The position numbers were made by a program, and so were the translations under genes. A stretch of DNA of 64,000 bases from an uncultured Clostridia bacterium (GTDB lineage Bacteria; Bacillota; Clostridia; Christensenellales; Borkfalkiaceae). Below are positions 60,874 to 64,000 of this stretch, in pieces (positions within the stretch are counted from its first letter, which is position 1; every line of letters begins with the position of its first letter). The notes beneath the pieces were generated by a model. That model worked only from the letters and a program-made list of their open reading frames with translations, ran no database searches and was not told where the DNA came from. Location of the stretch: assembly GCA_947628505.1 (NCBI GenBank), contig CANRAD010000012.1, forward strand, positions 1-64,000, in the 5' to 3' direction.

Positions 60874-61266
60874 CTATTTCCTTATTATCTCAGAAAGTAT
60901 TCCGCTGATAAACGAAGCGCTTCTCGTTGTGGAATATTTTGACGCAATATTGGCAGCTTCATTGGCGGAAACGGATGCCGGGATATCGTCCATATACAAA
61001 ATTTCCGCCAGCGCGACAAGCAAAATGCTTTTATCCGCGGGGAAAAGCCTCGATTCGGGGAAATTGGCCGAATACTTATCAATCAGTTGCTTAAATTCGT
61101 CTTCTTTTTCGGAAATTATTTCAAGAACTCTATCGGCGTATTTTATGTCGTCGTCGTTCAATTTCTCGATTTTATAGAGCGAAATTTTAAGCGAGTTGTC
61201 TATTTCACCCGTAAAGCGCGATGCGAAAACCGTTTTGAAAACCGCTTCTCTTGCCAATGCTCTCAT
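60874..61266 (-). CDS. nusB: Transcription antitermination factor NusB
   Basis: 130-aa all-helical NusB with ARE(A)VFKTVFA at the N-terminus and the ILLVALAEILY...SVSANEAANIASKYS C-terminal block. Needed for rRNA antitermination. Follows asp23 across a 13-bp hairpin. Confidence 0.93.
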   Translation of the reverse strand: MRALAREAVFKTVFASRFTGEIDNSLKISLYKIEKLNDDDIKYADRVLEIISEKEDEFKQLIDKYSANFPESRLFPADKSILLVALAEILYMDDIPASVSANEAANIASKYSTTRSASFISGILSEIIRK

Positions 61267-61288
61267 AATACCTTACCAATCAATACGC

Positions 61289-61319
61289 AAATATTCCCTT
61301 TGAAACAAAGGGAATATTT
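61289..61319 (-). terminator. Perfect hairpin between asp23 and nusB
   Basis: Thirteen-bp stem AAATATTCCCTTT / AAAGGGAATATTT, 5-nt loop. Minus-strand T-run is weak, so it may be a partial terminator or mRNA-stability element. Confidence 0.6.
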
Positions 61320-61327
61320 TCAGTAAT

Positions 61328-61663
61328 TTATAATGCAGAATTTTCAGGGAAATTTACATCCTGAATATGAACGTCGACTTTTGCCACTTTATACTTTGTC
61401 ATCGACTCAACGTTATGTTTTATCGACTGCTGAATTTTGAAAGCAAGCGACGATACGTTAGCGGTGCTGTCGACTTTTACGCTTATATCCGCAATTATCC
61501 CTTGCTTATCGAAATTGAGTTTCACGCCTTTGTTTTTATTGTTCAAAAGCGAAACGCCTTCGACCTCGCCGATTGCCAAAGCAACTATGCCGCTCACGAT
61601 TCCGGGATTATACGTTATCTTACCCTTTTGCGTAGACGTAGGATCATGTCTGATATGTGCCAT
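61328..61663 (-). CDS. Asp23/Gls24-family envelope stress protein
   Basis: 111-aa member (IVSGIVALAIGEVEGVSLL; ADISVKVDSTANVSSLAFKIQQSIKHNVESMT). This is the YqhY position of Bacillus, next to nusB; YqhY is connected with acetyl-CoA carboxylase, whose accBC genes are not here. Strong RBS (AAGGAG) and own promoter. Confidence 0.93.
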   Translation of the reverse strand: MAHIRHDPTSTQKGKITYNPGIVSGIVALAIGEVEGVSLLNNKNKGVKLNFDKQGIIADISVKVDSTANVSSLAFKIQQSIKHNVESMTKYKVAKVDVHIQDVNFPENSAL

Positions 61664-61683
61664 ACATTAAACTCCTTTAAAAT

Positions 61684-61712
61684 AGTATAACACAATATTT
61701 ACAAATTTGCAA
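61684..61712 (-). promoter_or_regulatory. asp23-nusB-folD-ispA promoter
   Basis: Minus-strand TTGCAA (61707-61712), 17 bp, TATACT (61684-61689). Separates vegetative genes from the sporulation operon upstream. Confidence 0.7.
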
Positions 61713-61723
61713 CTACAATAATA

Positions 61724-62212
61724 TCAGACTTGCGCGTTTATCGGCATAATTATTACTTTTCCGGGTTCCGCGCCCACTTCACTTTTGAGCATCGTCCAGA
61801 TTGACAGCGCCGTATTATAGTTGAGCTCGTCGGAATTTATGAATACATTGACGCTGTCGGTGTCCATGCCGAGTACAACTACGGCATCGGAAAAGCCCTT
61901 TGCCTTTATCATGGTTTCCAATTCAAGTTCTTTTTCCATCATCTCGACTATTTTGAGCTTCATGGCAACTATTTCATTATATTTTTCGCTGCCCTTCTCA
62001 TAGAGGTCAAGCATTTCGTTAAGTTCCATTATTTCCTGATTTCTCGTTACTTGTCTGTCGGCGCGAAACGAAGAAAAATAATTTGCCGTAGGCACAACCG
62101 TAGTATCGCCGGAAGCTGTTATATTATTGGCAAGCAAAACGTTCAGTACGGCTGTAAGCGCAAGTAAAAATACAAGTGATGACATGATTATTATCTTTTT
62201 TCTTTTTGACAT
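61724..62212 (-). CDS. spoIIIAH: Stage III sporulation protein AH
   Basis: 162 aa: one N-terminal TM (8-30), then a helical linker and a ring-building (YscJ/FliF-like) domain (MIKAKGFSDAVVVLGMDTDSVNVFIN). Mother-cell partner of SpoIIQ in the feeding-tube complex. RBS AAGGAG. Last gene of the spoIIIA operon. Confidence 0.93.
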   Translation of the reverse strand: MSKRKKIIIMSSLVFLLALTAVLNVLLANNITASGDTTVVPTANYFSSFRADRQVTRNQEIMELNEMLDLYEKGSEKYNEIVAMKLKIVEMMEKELELETMIKAKGFSDAVVVLGMDTDSVNVFINSDELNYNTALSIWTMLKSEVGAEPGKVIIMPINAQV

Positions 62213-62222
62213 AAATTTCTCC

Positions 62223-62579
62223 TTAATTCATTGAATAAATTGCTATTATATTTTTATCTATATCGAGCGCCGTGGATACCGCGTTCAATATATTATTTCT
62301 CGTCATAATACTGTTTGCGCCTTCACAAACAATTATTACTCCGGTTATTTTGTCATTTCTTTCGTTTATCATAACGTCCACATCGCCGACGCCTTCTATG
62401 TTTTTCAATATAGCCGTCAACTTCGCTTCGGTTGCCGATTTTTCCTGAGTATAGGTTGCCGCGACAGGTTTTTCGGAATTTTTATTTATAAAGTACAGCG
62501 CGAAAATCAAAACTACAATCAGAACAACCGTAATGATTATTTTTTTGTTGTCTTTCACGTATTTAAGTATCCGCTGCAT
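62223..62579 (-). CDS. spoIIIAG: Stage III sporulation protein AG
   Basis: 118 aa, short for the family (about 200): one TM (13-31) and a ring-building domain (LKNIEGVGDVDVMINERND). Overlaps spoIIIAF by 17 nt. Confidence 0.88.
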   Translation of the reverse strand: MQRILKYVKDNKKIIITVVLIVVLIFALYFINKNSEKPVAATYTQEKSATEAKLTAILKNIEGVGDVDVMINERNDKITGVIIVCEGANSIMTRNNILNAVSTALDIDKNIIAIYSMN

Positions 62580-63000
62580 ATACTGATATATTTATATAAC
62601 CGGCCTTCTCCAAATATTCATAAATATCGTTTGCGTAATTTATGTTTTTTTGTTGCAAACATACCGTTACGCCGTTAACCTTGAATTTTCCGTTTTCGTA
62701 TTCAATCTCCACGGCGCTTTCGGCAGTTATGCCGAACTTCTCAAAGATTAAGTCGTTCAACGCAACGCTCTGTTGTTCGGAATATTTCTCGCATACGTAT
62801 TCATAGTCGAAAAAATCATTCTGCAAAGTATCAGAAGACGATATTTTAAAAACGCCGATTATCGGTTGAATAAGTACGAAAATACATATCATTCTCATGA
62901 CGAAAATAATAGTCTTATTCAGTTTGCCCTCGGGAACAAGCAGCGAAACTATCACCGAAACGAATATTACGCCTACCGCGCTTAAAAGATAACCTGTCAT
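62563..63000 (-). CDS. spoIIIAF: Stage III sporulation protein AF
   Basis: 145 aa: two N-terminal TM helices (3-22 and 30-50), then a small soluble ring-building-type domain. Stop and start positions adjoin spoIIIAE and spoIIIAG in the conserved order. Confidence 0.88.
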   Translation of the reverse strand: MTGYLLSAVGVIFVSVIVSLLVPEGKLNKTIIFVMRMICIFVLIQPIIGVFKISSSDTLQNDFFDYEYVCEKYSEQQSVALNDLIFEKFGITAESAVEIEYENGKFKVNGVTVCLQQKNINYANDIYEYLEKAGYINISVYAADT

Positions 63001-64000
63001 TCAGATAAAGCTGTTGGCCGAGTTTATTACCAACATAATTACCAATGCGTACATAAAGGCAACCGTCAACAGCCCGGCGACAAAATACTGTATGTCCTTG
63101 GATAAGTCAGACAACATTCCGTATAGAGAATTCTCGCCGACGGGCTGAATAACCGCTCCCACTATTTTCAGAATAAACGAAAACGACAGCAACAAAATTA
63201 CCGGCGAAATTATTTCGCTTAAAAGAAGGACTATTCCGCACAGCCCCACCGAGCTTTTAATCAATAATCCGGCCGAAGCAAGCATATCGAATCCGCTGGA
63301 TAAAAAGTTCCCGACGAGCGGCACCGAATTGCCGATTACGTACTTTGTCGTCTTGAAAATTATCCCGTCGAACAAAGAGCCTGCGGAACTCTGAGCGATT
63401 ATAAAAACGCTGAAAACCGTTACCGTTATTCCGATAACCCATTTCATTATGCTCTTTATCAAAGCCGAAACGCCCGAAAACGACATTTGCGGGTTCAATC
63501 TCGAAATAAAATTTAGGACGACAACGGTAACGGTGGCCGGAAACACGAAATTGCTCACTATTTCCACCGCTCCGCCGGATAAAAATATCGCCGACGGCTG
63601 ATATATTGCGGCAGTGCCTGTTCCGCCCGTCAAAACGGTAAGCGTTGCCAGAATAGGCGTAATTATCTCGATTTGTCGTTTTATTGAATTTATCGAAGCC
63701 GTGCAGTCCGAAATAATGCCTACGAGCATCGACGCCAAAATGAGAATAATAAGCGAGAAACACGCAAGATGGATTATTTTCGAAGTTGACTTTCCCAAAA
63801 TGCTCCCTTCCGCCACGCTTACTACCGCGCATAAAAGCGAAATCGCGGCAACCGTAGAGAACGCCGGAAGAAGAGAAATTACGTTCTTAAAAAGTATATT
63901 GAAAATTTCATTCAGATAGCTTCCGTATTCCGTTCCGAGATTGCCGTTTACGAGATACGCAACTATTTCTTTCGCCGTACTGCCGAATCCGAAAAGAAAA
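63001..64000 (-). CDS. spoIIIAE: Stage III sporulation protein AE (5' end beyond window)
   Basis: Open to the window edge; about 332 of roughly 400 codons are visible, including VVAYL-like N-terminal residues (AKEIVAYLVNGNLG) and multiple TM helices (SSGFDMLASAGLLIKSS; LLLSEIISPVILLLSFSFILK). Polytopic mother-cell membrane component of the SpoIIIA channel. An in-frame GTG at 63816 is internal, not the start. Confidence 0.9.
   Translation of the reverse strand, partial: FLFGFGSTAKEIVAYLVNGNLGTEYGSYLNEIFNILFKNVISLLPAFSTVAAISLLCAVVSVAEGSILGKSTSKIIHLACFSLIILILASMLVGIISDCTASINSIKRQIEIITPILATLTVLTGGTGTAAIYQPSAIFLSGGAVEIVSNFVFPATVTVVVLNFISRLNPQMSFSGVSALIKSIMKWVIGITVTVFSVFIIAQSSAGSLFDGIIFKTTKYVIGNSVPLVGNFLSSGFDMLASAGLLIKSSVGLCGIVLLLSEIISPVILLLSFSFILKIVGAVIQPVGENSLYGMLSDLSKDIQYFVAGLLTVAFMYALVIMLVINSANSFI

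Overview
The window comes from a low-to-moderate GC, endospore-forming Firmicute, most likely a Clostridia lineage. It uses the standard genetic code, near-consensus sigma-A promoters (TTGACA-17 bp-TATAAT), purine-rich ribosome binding sites and T-box control of thrS. It carries spoIIIAE-AH, spoIVB, ytfJ (gerW) and a SpoIIM-like gene. I cannot name the genus. No insertion sequence, prophage or CRISPR array was found; this is a dense chromosomal core segment with almost all genes on the minus strand. Plus-strand exceptions are the Xer recombinase, lexA, tRNA-Thr, leuS and tmcAL.

Layout. 1-3.1 kb: GC-rich structured remnant, a XerS-like recombinase next to a 14-bp perfect inverted repeat, a small Cys-rich protein divergent from lexA, tRNA-Thr(GGU), and a hypothetical Cys protein. 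3.1-12.4 kb: PfkB-type kinase, pfkA, dnaE, whiA, PHP phosphoesterase, murB and an orphan solute-binding-like protein. 12.8-17.8 kb: yebC, a SpoU methyltransferase, the infC-rpmI-rplT operon with an attenuator leader, and thrS with a T-box. 17.9-33.3 kb: leuS, acpP, tex, two overlapping DNA-repair genes, M16 peptidase plus YlxY-like deacetylase, mutS2, U32 peptidase, HAD phosphatase, uvrC. 33.4-43 kb: ArsR regulator and a CopA with a CopZ-like C-terminal domain, asparaginase-asnS, yceD-rpmF, pta-ackA and divergent tmcAL. 43-52.3 kb: rluB, two D,D-carboxypeptidases, ytfJ, scpAB, site-2 protease, lysA, SpoIIM-like, spoIVB. 52.4-64 kb: recN, argR, nadK, tlyA, dxs, a four-TM protein, a ~0.56-kb structured RNA, ispA, folD, nusB, asp23, spoIIIAH-AG-AF-AE (AE runs off the end).

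The most striking element is the non-coding RNA at about 58538-59094 (minus). It has its own consensus promoter, an 11-bp helix joining its ends, and a terminator-like hairpin, and it sits between ispA and a four-TM protein gene followed by dxs. Position, size and partner match OLE (Ornate, Large, Extremophilic) RNA and its membrane partner OapA. The second theme is promoter architecture: at least four genes (xer, a DUF2953-position gene, dacF, spoIVB) have a -10-like hexamer ending exactly 6 nt before an ATG with no Shine-Dalgarno, and nadK and uvrC have 8 and 13 nt. This suggests recurrent leaderless or nearly leaderless mRNAs. A third theme is terminator-like hairpins just upstream of same-strand genes (fruK, trmH, asnS, oapA, spoIVB), which suggests read-through or attenuation inside gene strings.

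Functional logic: the 52-64 kb block is the conserved Firmicute isoprenoid/sporulation/arginine-repressor neighbourhood, but accBC, xseAB and spo0A are missing from their usual places. pta-ackA makes acetate and ATP while the divergent TmcAL consumes acetate and ATP for tRNA modification. asnS and asparaginase share a transcription unit. The tRNA-Thr(GGU) at 2.5 kb would be a sensor for the ACC specifier proposed in the thrS T-box.
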